From: Fibrobacteria bacterium
GTDB taxonomy: Bacteria; Fibrobacterota; Fibrobacteria; UBA11236
DNA: 47,806 bases
Assembly: GCA_021155885.1 (NCBI GenBank)
Contig: JAJNBB010000012.1
Location: 1-47,806 of the forward strand
Direction: 5' to 3'
Position 1 is the stretch's first letter. Each line of letters opens with the position of its first letter. The notes below the pieces were generated by a model. It saw only the letters and a list, made by a program, of their open reading frames with translations, ran no database searches and was not told where the DNA came from. The position numbers were made by a program, and so were the translations under genes. This document shows positions 17,621 through 26,728 of this stretch, piece by piece.

Positions 17621-18688
17621 TCACCTGGCTTGAAGTTCCTTCTGCACCTTGTCCCGGTTCCCGCGGGCCTTTTCGGCGCCCTTCGATCCGGGATACCGCT
17701 CCAGGCAGTCATCGAGCGCGACCAGGCTCCGGCGCAGCAGGGCGGCGCGCGTTTCCCCCGTCGCGGCGCGCGCGGCGGCGAAGGTTTCCGCCGCCTCGGC
17801 CCGGCGTTCCTCGCAGTAACGGTCCGGCGAGGTCAGGCTGTCCGCGCCTCCTGCGGAGGGGGCGCTGTCGGCCGCGGACGCGCCGGGGGGGTCGAAGTCG
17901 GGCAGCGGAGCCGGGGTTCCGGCGGGTTCGGCGGACGGAGCCGAGGGGGCGGTGGGCGGCGTTCTCGGCGTCGAGGCCGCGCTTCCCGGCCCCGCATCCG
18001 GCGTCTTCTTTTCGCGCTCCCAGCTGCGGTTCGCGAGCTTCTTCAATTCTTTGCGCAGCCGCTCGTCCTTCACGGAGCGCAGCAGCGCGGTGACCTGGGG
18101 AACGATCAGGCCGTGCGGCGCCCGGTTGGAGTAGGCCTCGTGCAGGCGGCGCAGGGCGCGCTTGTCCTCCTCGGGAAGGGAGCCGTCCATGGCCGCGTTC
18201 AGCGCGAGCACCCACTCCGCGTCCTCGACCAGGAACGCAAGGTTCATGCGGTGGCGCCGTACTTCGCGGGCCCGGTCGGCCTCGATCTCGCTCGTGGGCG
18301 ACCGCAGCAACTCGCGCGACATCTGCGAGGTCAGCTCTCCCAGCGAGGCTTTTTCTCCCGCGGGAATTTCGATCACGCGGCCTTCGCCTCCGCGGTCCTT
18401 GACGCCTCCGTGGCGCAGCATGTAGTCGAGCTGGTTCTGGGCGCTGCGGGCCCGGCGCAGGGTCTCGCGGTTCGACCTGCCCGCGGCGATTTCCTGGTAG
18501 CCGAGCAGGAGGTCCAGCACCAGGGAGTCTTCCAGGGCGTGCAGCGAAGGTCGGACGCTCTCGAGCGGAGGCCCGGAGGACGCGGGGGTGGGCGCGCCCG
18601 CGGCGCGCGGCTTGGGGCCGCCCGTGCAACCGGCGACGAGAAGCGCCAACGCGAGCAACGTCCCCCTCTTTTTATCCAAAAAAGTCAT
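17621..18688 (-). CDS. Predicted lipoprotein of unknown function
   Basis: A 355-residue protein with a lipoprotein signal: basic N-terminus, LLALALLVAGC with the lipobox Cys at 21. Two helical regions (about 45-225 and 285-355) flank a low-complexity Pro/Ser/Ala linker (about 230-280). The C-terminal part SLVALDDCLERYPGSKGAEKARGNRDKVQKELQ looks like a TPR-type helical hairpin. It lies 2 bp downstream of the PBP1A gene, suggesting a role at the cell wall, possibly as a lipoprotein activator of PBP1A in the manner of LpoA. That comparison is contextual only; no sequence match is claimed. Confidence 0.75.
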   Translation of the reverse strand: MTFLDKKRGTLLALALLVAGCTGGPKPRAAGAPTPASSGPPLESVRPSLHALEDSLVLDLLLGYQEIAAGRSNRETLRRARSAQNQLDYMLRHGGVKDRGGEGRVIEIPAGEKASLGELTSQMSRELLRSPTSEIEADRAREVRRHRMNLAFLVEDAEWVLALNAAMDGSLPEEDKRALRRLHEAYSNRAPHGLIVPQVTALLRSVKDERLRKELKKLANRSWEREKKTPDAGPGSAASTPRTPPTAPSAPSAEPAGTPAPLPDFDPPGASAADSAPSAGGADSLTSPDRYCEERRAEAAETFAAARAATGETRAALLRRSLVALDDCLERYPGSKGAEKARGNRDKVQKELQAR

Positions 18689-18690
18689 GC

Positions 18691-21600
18691 TTATTCCTCG
18701 CGAATCCAGAGGGAAGCGGATTCCCCGAAGTTTTGGGGGCCGCCCATGTTGCCCAGCTCGTCGGAAAGGTCCTCGACGTAGCCGGGCTCGCCGGATCCGT
18801 CGAGAGGGAGACCCGTGCGCCGGGATACCGTGTAGTGCTTGTAGCGTTCCCGCTGGAAAAGCGGCGCCTCGGGCGGAGCGGCCGCGATTTCTTCTCCCGT
18901 CGGGAGAGCCTCGGGAACCTCGACGCGCTCCTGGAACTTCTTCAGCTTCACCACGCTCTGCGCGATGCCCAGCCAGGCAGGCAGGGCCGTCGCCGCGCCC
19001 GTGCCCTTGAAGCCGCGGTAATCCACGGGCTTGTTGTCGTCGAACCCGGTGTACACGCCGATCGCATAACCCGAGGCCGGGTCGAAACCCTTTCCCTGTC
19101 CCTTGGGGGCGGCGAGGTAGCCCAGGAAGGCCGCGTTGCGGTAGTCGTTGGTCGTTCCGGTCTTGCCGTAGGCCGGTACGGCGACCTTGGGGCCGCCCTT
19201 GCCGAGCGGCATCGTCAGTTCGCGGCCTATGCGCTGGCCCGTCCCTCCGCGCACCACCGAGGCGAGGATGGCCTCCAGCATGTGGCGCGTGCGCTCGGTG
19301 AGGACTTCCTCGCGCTCGGCGTAGTCCTCGAAGATCACGCGGCCGTCGGGCGTGGCGATTTTCTCGATATAGAGCTGCGGCCGCCCGAAGCGCGTGCGGT
19401 AGCGCGCGCCCTGCTGGAAGGCCTGGTAGGCGTTGGTGGCCTCGCCCAGCGTGATCACGTTCACGCCGAGCGGGAAGGAGAGGACCCGGTCGAGAGGGGA
19501 GGCGATGTCCAGCTTGCGGCTGAAGGCCGTGACGTAGCGCAACGCCGCCTGCGCGCGGAAATCCTTGGAGGCGTACAGGTTCTCGCGCGTGTACCGGTCG
19601 CCTTCGTCGTCGGCGTAGCGCAGGCGCTCTTCGAGCCGGCGCAGGGTCTCGGGGGAGATCTCGCCGTCGAGGGGCCGCGTTCCGGCCCGGCCGGCGTAGT
19701 CCAGATAGCTGCGCGAAAGGATGCGAATGCGCAGGGCGTTCTCGGGGTCGTTCGGCCCCGCGGGATCGCGCGCGTACTTCGCCCGCTCCGCGGCGAAGCC
19801 GATGCCGTAGGGAAGGCGGCGCAGCAGCTCCGCCTCGCGCGGCGAGCCGTCAAAGGTCAGGTCGATGGCGAAGTCCTCCACCGCCTTGGCGTAGCGCAGT
19901 TCGCGCATGTGCTCGTTGTCCAGGACGATCCCGAGGCTGTCGCGCACGAAGTTCGCGAACGCCTCCTGCGAGGGGAAGTTGTCGGGGTCGAGACCGAGGG
20001 CGCGGCAGTTTTCCCAGAAGCCGGCGAAATCCGTTTTGTCGAACAAGTGATACAGCAGGTACACGCTGGCGATGTTCTCGGAGCGGCGGCCCGCCCAGGC
20101 CAGGCTGACCGTGTCCTCGGGCGGGTGGTCGGGCTTCGGGAAGTAGATCAGGTTGCCCGCCTGGAAGGCCTGGCGGAAGTTCGGCAGCGGGTCGAGCGCC
20201 TGCCATCCCAGTTCGAGCGCGGCCGCGTACACCAGCGGCTTGAAGGCCGACCCGAACTGGCGGCGCGCCTGGTTGACCCGGTCGTAGCCCGTGTTGCCGA
20301 AGCCGCCGACGTTGGCGACCACGCGGCCCGCCTGCAGCACCTGCGCGGCTCCCTGCAGCTCGGGCTTCTGCGCGAGTTCCAGCAGCTGGTCGATCTTGCC
20401 TCCCCAGCGCAGCTCGCCGGGCGTGCGGTAGGGAATGCTCACGAAAACGCGGCTGCCGGGCCTCAGGTGCTTCGCCGCGAACTCGGCCATCTGCGCCTTG
20501 GGCGGCAATTCGTTGGCGCCCGTGCGGTGGCGGTTCCAATGCCGGAAGAACTCCTCCAGCGCGCGCCGGGCGATGCGGCCCTCCAGCGCGCCGAAGCGCA
20601 CGCGCAGGCCCGCGGGCGCGCCGTCGAGCGTTTCGACCTGCACCACGCGGCCGGTGGCGAACTCGCCGGGCTCGAAGTGCGGGAGGATCGCCACCGAATC
20701 GCGCGGGGGCTGGTAACCGCGCAGCAGCAGGTCGAGCTTCCACAGGTTCGAGTACACCGCGAACTCGGCGGCGCGCTGGATGTCGGGATCCAACGTGGTA
20801 TGGATCTGCAGGCCCGCGTCGGTGTAGTCCTCCACGCCGTGGCGCGCGAGCAGCTCCTGCATCTCGGGGCTGTCGAGCAACTGCTTCACCTTGACCATGT
20901 TGGTCGAAAGCCGGAACCGGAAGTCGCCCCGGTGGAATTCCAGCGGACGCTTGAGGGCCCCGTTGTACTGCGCCTCGGTGATGTAGCCCTGGCTGCGCAT
21001 TTGCCTCAGCACGTAGGCCACGCGGTACCGGCCCTTTCGCAGGGCCGCCTCCTTCCTTTCCTTCGTGGGCTGGATGAAGGGGTTGTACTGGTTCGGCCCC
21101 TTCACCGAACCCGCGATGAAGGCGCATTCCACCAGGCTGAGCTCGCGCGGCTCCTTGTCGAAGAAATAGCGCGCGGCGATGCGCACCCCGTGGCCGTTGC
21201 CCACCACGAAAAACTGGTTCAGGTAAAACTCGAGGATTTCCTCCTTGCTGAAGTGGCGCTCCAGCCGGTAGGCGTTGATGAGCTCGTCGACCTTGCCGCG
21301 CAGCACCCCGCTGCGGCCGAACAGGTTCTTCGCCGTCTGCTGCGTGAGCGTGCTGCCCCCGCGCCATTTCTTCGCGCCCGACAGGTTGTCGGCCATCGCG
21401 CCGGCGAACGCCGAAACGTCCCAGCCTCCGTGCTTCCAGTAATTGCGATCCTCGGCCGCCACGAGCGCGTCCACCAGCATCCGGGGGATGGAGTCGAAGG
21501 GGACGTAGTCCCGGTGGGTGCCCTCGTAGAAGGTGCCGACCTTGGTTTTCCCGTCGGCGTACAGCACCACCGATTCGCGCGCCAGGATCTTGCGGATTCC

Positions 21601-21732
21601 CTCGCGGGTGAAGGTTTCGTCGGGAACGCGCTGGCCGGCGACCTGAAAGCCCGCGAACACGGCGGCTCCCCCCAGGGCGGCGGCCAGAACCGGCAGGGCC
21701 AGCCCGATGAGCAAAATGCGGCGAAGCTTCAT
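18691..21732 (-). CDS. mrcA: Bifunctional penicillin-binding protein 1A (GT51 transglycosylase plus transpeptidase)
   Basis: Synthesises and cross-links peptidoglycan in the periplasm. The protein has 1013 residues, longer than the usual 750-850. One N-terminal membrane anchor (5-29) precedes the GT51 domain: catalytic AAEDRNYWKHGGWD (Glu94), GGSTLTQQTAKNLFGR, and RLERHFSKEEILEFYLNQ. The transpeptidase motifs are intact: SAFK (about 494), SEN (about 551) and KTG in YGKTGTTNDYRNAAFLGYL (about 856). The distance between SxN and KTG is about 300 residues, more than the usual span, because of an inserted acidic helical region (about 590-730). A C-terminal tail of about 60 residues is Glu/Pro-rich. 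It heads a long minus-strand operon. Confidence 0.95.
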   Translation of the reverse strand: MKLRRILLIGLALPVLAAALGGAAVFAGFQVAGQRVPDETFTREGIRKILARESVVLYADGKTKVGTFYEGTHRDYVPFDSIPRMLVDALVAAEDRNYWKHGGWDVSAFAGAMADNLSGAKKWRGGSTLTQQTAKNLFGRSGVLRGKVDELINAYRLERHFSKEEILEFYLNQFFVVGNGHGVRIAARYFFDKEPRELSLVECAFIAGSVKGPNQYNPFIQPTKERKEAALRKGRYRVAYVLRQMRSQGYITEAQYNGALKRPLEFHRGDFRFRLSTNMVKVKQLLDSPEMQELLARHGVEDYTDAGLQIHTTLDPDIQRAAEFAVYSNLWKLDLLLRGYQPPRDSVAILPHFEPGEFATGRVVQVETLDGAPAGLRVRFGALEGRIARRALEEFFRHWNRHRTGANELPPKAQMAEFAAKHLRPGSRVFVSIPYRTPGELRWGGKIDQLLELAQKPELQGAAQVLQAGRVVANVGGFGNTGYDRVNQARRQFGSAFKPLVYAAALELGWQALDPLPNFRQAFQAGNLIYFPKPDHPPEDTVSLAWAGRRSENIASVYLLYHLFDKTDFAGFWENCRALGLDPDNFPSQEAFANFVRDSLGIVLDNEHMRELRYAKAVEDFAIDLTFDGSPREAELLRRLPYGIGFAAERAKYARDPAGPNDPENALRIRILSRSYLDYAGRAGTRPLDGEISPETLRRLEERLRYADDEGDRYTRENLYASKDFRAQAALRYVTAFSRKLDIASPLDRVLSFPLGVNVITLGEATNAYQAFQQGARYRTRFGRPQLYIEKIATPDGRVIFEDYAEREEVLTERTRHMLEAILASVVRGGTGQRIGRELTMPLGKGGPKVAVPAYGKTGTTNDYRNAAFLGYLAAPKGQGKGFDPASGYAIGVYTGFDDNKPVDYRGFKGTGAATALPAWLGIAQSVVKLKKFQERVEVPEALPTGEEIAAAPPEAPLFQRERYKHYTVSRRTGLPLDGSGEPGYVEDLSDELGNMGGPQNFGESASLWIREE

Positions 21733-21766
21733 GGAGGCTTCAAATTAGGAAGAATGCGAAGGGCAG

Positions 21767-21962
21767 GACGGGGGACGGGAGTTTTGGGACGGGGGAGAAT
21801 ACAACAACGATGGGGCGCGTGGGGCCGCAGGTTCCGTAGGGGCAAAACGCGCTGACTTGCGGTCAGGGAAGAAGCGCCCGCGACATCCCCCGGCATAAAC
21901 TTAGGCGCCCAATAACTCTTTTTTTTGCGTTTTCCCCCGTCCCAAAACTCCCGTCCCCCGTC
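21767..21962. repeat. Perfect 30-bp inverted heptamer repeat upstream of mrcA
   Basis: The left arm 21767-21796 reads as heptads GACGGGG, GACGGGA, GTTTTGG, GACGGGG plus GA. The right arm 21933-21962 is its exact reverse complement (30 of 30). The arms are 136 bp apart in the divergent region between mrcA and tRNA-Ser, about 35 bp from the mrcA start. Confidence 0.85.
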
Positions 21963-22059
21963 TCTTTTCCTATACTTCCCATCCTCGCGGACGGACCCCG
22001 TCGGCGTGTTTGAGGCTCCGAAGGGTTCCCCACGTAAGTGGGGAGTCGGGGAATTCCCA
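21963..22059 (+). other. Leader region before tRNA-Ser with a small hairpin
   Basis: This region contains a possible -10 element TATACT at 21971-21976 and a perfect hairpin TCCCCAC-GTAA-GTGGGGA at 22027-22044. It is the only other structure seen in the 327-bp gap 21733-22059. A GTAGGGGC half-site at about 21836 may be a remnant of the palindromic repeat family. Confidence 0.4.
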
Positions 22060-22152
22060 GGAGAGGTGGCCGAGCTGGTCGAAGGCGGCGGTTTGCTAAA
22101 CCGTTATAGGGTCTTAACGGCCTTATCAAGGGTTCGAATCCCTTCCTCTCCG
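22060..22152 (+). tRNA. tRNA-Ser (anticodon GCT)
   Basis: A class II tRNA with acceptor stem GGAGAGG/CCTCTCC, an anticodon arm CGGTTTGCTAAACCG (anticodon GCT), a long variable arm around TAGGGTCTTAACGGCCTTA, and a T-arm GGGTTCGAATCCC. The discriminator is G and CCA is not encoded. It lies 57 bp upstream of gltX and may share its promoter. Confidence 0.97.
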
Positions 22153-22209
22153 CGGACCTCAAGCACGCCCGACGGCCAGTCCGAGGCCTCCGCGTCCGGA
22201 GACCCTCGC

Positions 22210-23679
22210 ATGTCCGACACCCCCCAGAAACGCGTCCGCGTCCGCTTCGCTCCCAGTCCCACGGGCTATCTGCACGTGGGCGGCGCCCGCACGGCCATCT
22301 TCAACTGGCTGTTCGCCCGCCGCATGGGCGGCGACTTTTTGCTGCGCATCGAGGACACCGACCAGACCCGCTACCAGGAGAAGGCGCTCCACGAGCTGAT
22401 CGCCGACCTGAAGTGGCTGGGACTCAACTGGGACGAGGGCCCCGAGGTCGGCGGCCCGCATGAATCCTATTTCCAGTCGAAGCGGCTGGACCATTACCAG
22501 AAATACGCGCGGCAGCTGGTCGCGAGCGCCCACGCCTACCCGTGCTTCTGCACGCCGGAACGCCTGGACGAGCTGCGGGAGCAGCAGAAGGTCAATAATC
22601 TGCCGCCGAGCTACGACCGCCGCTGCCGCAACCTGCCGGCCGACGTCGCCGCGCAGCGCGTGGCCGCGGGCGAGAAGCACGTCGTGCGCCTCAAGGCGCC
22701 CTTCCACGGCAACACCGTGTTCAAGGACCACATCCGCGGCATCATCGACACGCCCAACCGCGTGCTGGACGATCTGGTCCTGCTCAAGGGCGACGGTTTC
22801 CCGACCTATCATCTCGCCAACGTGGTCGACGACCACCTGATGGAGATCACCCACGTGCTGCGCGGCGACGAGTGGATCCCCAGCACCCCGCGCCACATCC
22901 TGATCTACCAGGCGCTCGGCTGGGAGCCTCCGGTGTTCTGCCACCTTCCCGTGATCCTCGCCGAGGGCGGGGGCAAGCTGAGCAAGCGCAAGGGCGCGGC
23001 CTCGGTCGGCGACTACCGCGATCTGGGCTACCTCCCCGAGGTGATGGTGAACTTCCTCTCGCTGCTGGGCTGGAGCCCGGGCGAGGACCTTGAGCTCATG
23101 GAGACGGACGTCCTGATCGAGAAATTCTCGCTGGACCGCATCCACCCGAAGAGCGCGGTGTTCGACGAGAAAAAGCTCGAGTGGATGAACGGCCAGTATT
23201 TCCTGCGCCGCGACGTCGATTACTTCATGCCCCTCGTGCTGCCGCTGTGGGAAAAGGCGGGCGTGAATCTCGCCGCGTTCTCCCCGGAGTACGTGCGTCG
23301 CGCGGTGGAGTTGCTCAAGGACCGCTCGAAGCGCCTGCCCGACTTCGTCGACTATGGCCTGTACTTTTTCAACGATCCGGCCGCGTACGACGAGAAGACG
23401 CGCAACAAGCATTTCGGGGCGGGCTCGGCCGAGCTGCTCGAAGGCCTGATCGCCGAGGTGGAGTCGGGGGAATTCAACGCGGCCGCCCTCGAGGCGCGCT
23501 ACCGCGCGTTCGCCGAGAGTACGGGCCGCAAGGGCGGCGACCTCATCCACCCCACGCGCCTGGCGATCTCGGGCATGCCCTTCGGGCCCGGTCTGTTCGA
23601 GTTGATGGAGGCCCTCGGAAAGGACGCCGTGCTGCGCCGCATGCGCGCCGCCGTCGCGGCGATAAGGGCGGGTTTCTAA
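22210..23679 (+). CDS. gltX: Glutamyl-tRNA synthetase
   Basis: Charges tRNA-Glu with glutamate. The protein has 489 residues. The class I HIGH-equivalent is RFAPSPTGYLHVGGARTAIFNWL near residue 14, RIEDTDQTRY follows, and the KMSKS-equivalent is GGKLSKRKGAASVGDYR. The anticodon-binding alpha-helical C-terminal domain includes RLAISGMPFGPGLFELMEALGKD. The ATG at 22210 is the first in-frame ATG after the tRNA-Ser gene. Upstream codons in the same frame would run through the tRNA and are not credible. Whether it is a discriminating or non-discriminating enzyme cannot be told here. Confidence 0.97.
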   Translation: MSDTPQKRVRVRFAPSPTGYLHVGGARTAIFNWLFARRMGGDFLLRIEDTDQTRYQEKALHELIADLKWLGLNWDEGPEVGGPHESYFQSKRLDHYQKYARQLVASAHAYPCFCTPERLDELREQQKVNNLPPSYDRRCRNLPADVAAQRVAAGEKHVVRLKAPFHGNTVFKDHIRGIIDTPNRVLDDLVLLKGDGFPTYHLANVVDDHLMEITHVLRGDEWIPSTPRHILIYQALGWEPPVFCHLPVILAEGGGKLSKRKGAASVGDYRDLGYLPEVMVNFLSLLGWSPGEDLELMETDVLIEKFSLDRIHPKSAVFDEKKLEWMNGQYFLRRDVDYFMPLVLPLWEKAGVNLAAFSPEYVRRAVELLKDRSKRLPDFVDYGLYFFNDPAAYDEKTRNKHFGAGSAELLEGLIAEVESGEFNAAALEARYRAFAESTGRKGGDLIHPTRLAISGMPFGPGLFELMEALGKDAVLRRMRAAVAAIRAGF

Positions 23680-23695
23680 CGCGAGCGCAAACACA

Positions 23696-23807
23696 ATGGC
23701 CGCAAAAGATCGCAAAGATCGCAAAAGGACATAAACAAAAGGCCCCGCATCGCGGGGCCTTTTGTTCTTCATCTTTATGATTTTTCCTTGCGATCTTTAG
23801 CGGCCAT
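23696..23807. repeat. Inverted repeat with AAAGATCGC units flanking the gltX terminator
   Basis: The left arm (23696-23717) and the reverse complement of the right arm (23786-23807) agree at 20 of 22 positions around the core GGCCGC(A/T)AAAGATCGCAA. The left side repeats the unit GATCGCAAA. The arms enclose the terminator hairpin between the convergent gltX and PfkB-type genes. Confidence 0.75.
23734..23766. terminator. Bidirectional terminator between gltX and the PfkB-type kinase
   Basis: A perfect 15-bp stem (23734-23748 with 23752-23766) with a 3-nt loop. The core GGCCCCGC/GCGGGGCC is bordered by AAAA and TTTT, so it should work in both directions between convergent genes. Confidence 0.9.
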
Positions 23808-23858
23808 TCCTGTGTTAGTCCAGGTTTTGATTCGGCCGTCAAGCGGCCTCATGCGGGC

Positions 23859-25007
23859 TTATTCCCGATCTAATGGCTTTCCCGCCGCCCAGTCGCGGAG
23901 GAAGGCGATCACGTCGGAACGCTCCGGGCTGCGCGCGTTGCGCACGTACCATCCCGAGGTGCCCACCCCGCTGTAGAGCGCGCCGCGCGTGTCGAGACCG
24001 CTCATCAGGCCGCTGACGAATCCCCCGTTGAAGTGATCCCCCGCGCCCGTCGAAAGCCGCGGGTTGCCGCAGTACGGGCCCTCGATGCCCGCCGTCCCGC
24101 CGTCGAGGAACGCCCCCGCGCAACGCACCGCGTGCACGACCACGCCGTGCAGCTCCAGCGCTCCGGCGATGCGCGCCGACGCGGCCTCCACGCTCTCGGG
24201 CGTCTCCCGCACGGTTTGGTCGAGCCCGAGGACCTCGCCCACTTGTTCCGCTTCGCGCAGGTTCAGCCCCAGGATGCAGCGCGCGCGCCGGCCCAAGGCG
24301 CGAATCTGTCCCAGCACGCGCGCCAGGTCCGCGCGGTCGCGCTTTTCGGGATCGGCCAGGTCGAAGAAGAACCGCACGGAGGAGTTCTCCGGAACCATGT
24401 GGATCAGGTTCTCGAGGATTTCGTCCATTTCGGTAAGCATGGTCCAGTTCGTGCAGGCCACGAGGTCCGACTCGACCATCAGGGCCTTGAACCGGTCCGC
24501 GCCGATGACGTCCTGCAGGCGCTGCCAGCACATGTTCTGGATGGTGTCCAGCTTCCCGATCATCAGCTTGCCGTCCTGAAATTCGATCGCGTCGGTGCGG
24601 CCCGGGTTGCCGACGGAAAAAAGCTCGGCTTTCTCCTCCAGGGGCTTGAACACGGGCAGGATATGGGGGTAGCCGAGCAGGCCGATGCACGTCACCTTTC
24701 CGCCCATGCCGGCGACGGCCAGGGACATCAGGGGGCCGTTGCCGCCGGGCTTGACCTGAATCGGAACGACCTCGATGTTGGCCGACTTGCCGGCGGCGGA
24801 GCGCACCCGCTCGGAGAATTGCGGGATGGTGAGGATGCGCTCGAATTCCGTGCTGCTTTGGCGCGTGTCGACGGCGTGCAGGATTTCGTCCACGAAGCCG
24901 TCGAACCCGATGGTGAAGCGGGTCCGGGCGAAGCGGGAGGTGGAGGCCTCGAGGGCGTCGGCGGCGGTCTGGATGGCGGAAGGGATGGCCTGCTTCGAAT
25001 GCGTCAA
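23859..25007 (-). CDS. PfkB-family carbohydrate kinase
   Basis: A 382-residue ribokinase-fold kinase. The substrate side is seen in TIGFDGFVDEI and VKPGGNGPLMSLAVAGMGGKVTCIGLLG. The nucleotide and catalytic signature is LSTGAGDHFNGGFVSGLMSG, with the GAGD Asp base. NLREAEQVGEVLGLDQT fits the usual asparagine/glutamate loop. The N-terminus (about 1-35) is longer than in ribokinases. The predicted start is TTG at 25007, with AGAGG about 7 bp upstream. The sugar is not identifiable. The gene is not visibly linked to the neighbouring nitrogen genes. Confidence 0.88.
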   Translation of the reverse strand: MTHSKQAIPSAIQTAADALEASTSRFARTRFTIGFDGFVDEILHAVDTRQSSTEFERILTIPQFSERVRSAAGKSANIEVVPIQVKPGGNGPLMSLAVAGMGGKVTCIGLLGYPHILPVFKPLEEKAELFSVGNPGRTDAIEFQDGKLMIGKLDTIQNMCWQRLQDVIGADRFKALMVESDLVACTNWTMLTEMDEILENLIHMVPENSSVRFFFDLADPEKRDRADLARVLGQIRALGRRARCILGLNLREAEQVGEVLGLDQTVRETPESVEAASARIAGALELHGVVVHAVRCAGAFLDGGTAGIEGPYCGNPRLSTGAGDHFNGGFVSGLMSGLDTRGALYSGVGTSGWYVRNARSPERSDVIAFLRDWAAGKPLDRE

Positions 25008-25100
25008 GGGGGAACCTCTTGGGGGAACCCGGCAAATCTACAACAAAGCGCGCGCCAGGGAATGCGGGCCCGCATGCGCCCGCCCCGCCGGTGCCCGCAT

Positions 25101-26180
25101 TTAAAACCGGAAGATGATTTCGGAACCCGCGCCGTAGTCGGGATACCCCTCGCTGCCGCTCAGGACGGGCTTGATCACCTTGGCCCATACGGTCCATTCG
25201 GCGCCCTTCGCCGGGTAGACGTACAAGGTGGGAACCACCCATACCGATTCGTCGCGGCCGGTCGTCAGGCGGGCGTTGTGGAATTCCAGCGGCAGGCCGA
25301 CGGCGAAGGTCTGGTCGAGCGTGTAACCGGGCTCCACGTAAATCAGGAGGTCGTCCAGAAAGGCGCCCGTCACGGTTTGCCGCACGCTGTTGGGGGCCGG
25401 GACCTCGCCCTTGTCGTTGTAGAAAAGCGTCGCGGACAGCGAGTAGCGGTCGTAGGTATAGGAGGGCTCGATGAGCACCACGGTGCCCGCATCGCGGTCG
25501 TTGTTCCAGTAGTTCATTCCGAAGTGCGCGTTCACCCTCAGTTGTTGCTCGAAGCGGCCCTCGAAGGTCACGCCCAGCTCGAAGGGCCAGGCCCCATCCA
25601 TGCCGGCGGTGTAGCGGACGGAAGGCATCCAGGTCATGACGCTGTTGATGGGGCGCTTCCATTCCACGTAGGTGGACCAGTTTTCCGTGTTGCCCGTGGA
25701 ATCCTGGCTGACCCCGGTATGCACTTGCAGGCCCCCGTTGCGGAAGCCGGCGCCCCGGACGCGTTCCTCGCCCACGATGGCCGCGGTGCGCTTGTTGCGG
25801 TAATAGCTGAAATAGCCGGAGCCGGAGGTCAAATCGCCCATCATCACCGTGGTCGCGCGCGTGTAACGCCAGTGCACGGCCACCCCGTCGAAATTCAGGT
25901 CGTCCCAGGTATTCCCGGCGCCCTGGGAAGGCACCGCCCCGTCGTTCAGGGTGGTATAGAGGAAGGCGCTCAGGCGCGGGGAAAAGGTGACGGTGGTCGT
26001 CAGGTCGGCTTCCAGGCCGGTCGTATGCGCGGGGTTGGAGAGATCGGAGCCGAAAGCGGTGGAAAAATCCCCATCCACGTACCCGCTGAAGCCGATTCTG
26101 CGCCGGGGAGCTTGTGCCGAGGCCTCGCCCGCCAGCAGGAATGTCAAGCCGATGAGGACCGCGTTCTTCATTTCATCCAT
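25101..26180 (-). CDS. Outer-membrane beta-barrel protein, barrel 3 of the PII array
   Basis: A 359-residue protein with a signal peptide (NAVLIGLTFLLAGEASAQA) and alternating amphipathic strands. It ends GAGSEIIFRF, with the C-terminal Phe used for barrel assembly. It is a clear paralogue of the protein at 26729-27874. Shared blocks include FSGYVDGDFSTAF, HTTGLEADLTTTVTFSPRL, VPSQGAGNTWDDLNFDG, GSGYFSYYRNKR and YVEPGYTLDQTFAVGLPLEFH. It probably forms a channel, substrate unknown, with nitrogen-related context. Starts at 26180 or 26171 are both possible. It lies just beyond the terminator of the upstream PII gene and has no PII gene of its own downstream. Confidence 0.85.
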   Translation of the reverse strand: MDEMKNAVLIGLTFLLAGEASAQAPRRRIGFSGYVDGDFSTAFGSDLSNPAHTTGLEADLTTTVTFSPRLSAFLYTTLNDGAVPSQGAGNTWDDLNFDGVAVHWRYTRATTVMMGDLTSGSGYFSYYRNKRTAAIVGEERVRGAGFRNGGLQVHTGVSQDSTGNTENWSTYVEWKRPINSVMTWMPSVRYTAGMDGAWPFELGVTFEGRFEQQLRVNAHFGMNYWNNDRDAGTVVLIEPSYTYDRYSLSATLFYNDKGEVPAPNSVRQTVTGAFLDDLLIYVEPGYTLDQTFAVGLPLEFHNARLTTGRDESVWVVPTLYVYPAKGAEWTVWAKVIKPVLSGSEGYPDYGAGSEIIFRF

Positions 26181-26253
26181 ATTTAAATAAGCGAAGTCGC
26201 GTTTTGGCGGAAAACCCCTCCGATTATCAAAGTGGCAATTTTTTTCAGGGCAC

Positions 26254-26284
26254 AAAAAAAGCCCCCCGCGGGGCGGGGGGCTTC
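26254..26284 (-). terminator. Terminator of PII gene 1
   Basis: On the minus strand AAGCCCCCC pairs with GGGGGGCTT and is followed by a run of seven T, about 20 bp after the PII stop. Confidence 0.9.
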
Positions 26285-26303
26285 GCATGCGCTGGGCGCG
26301 TTT

Positions 26304-26678
<375 letters not shown>

Positions 26679-26728
26679 TTAAGATAACATTCCCGGCCCG
26701 ATCCGACCCCTGGGGCGGGCCCGGCTGC

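Noticed and set aside
18733-21855. A 1040-codon open frame on the plus strand opposite the PBP1A gene
   Set aside because: High GC keeps antisense frames open. The translation is Arg/Val/Gly-rich with no motifs, while the opposite strand carries all PBP1A motifs.
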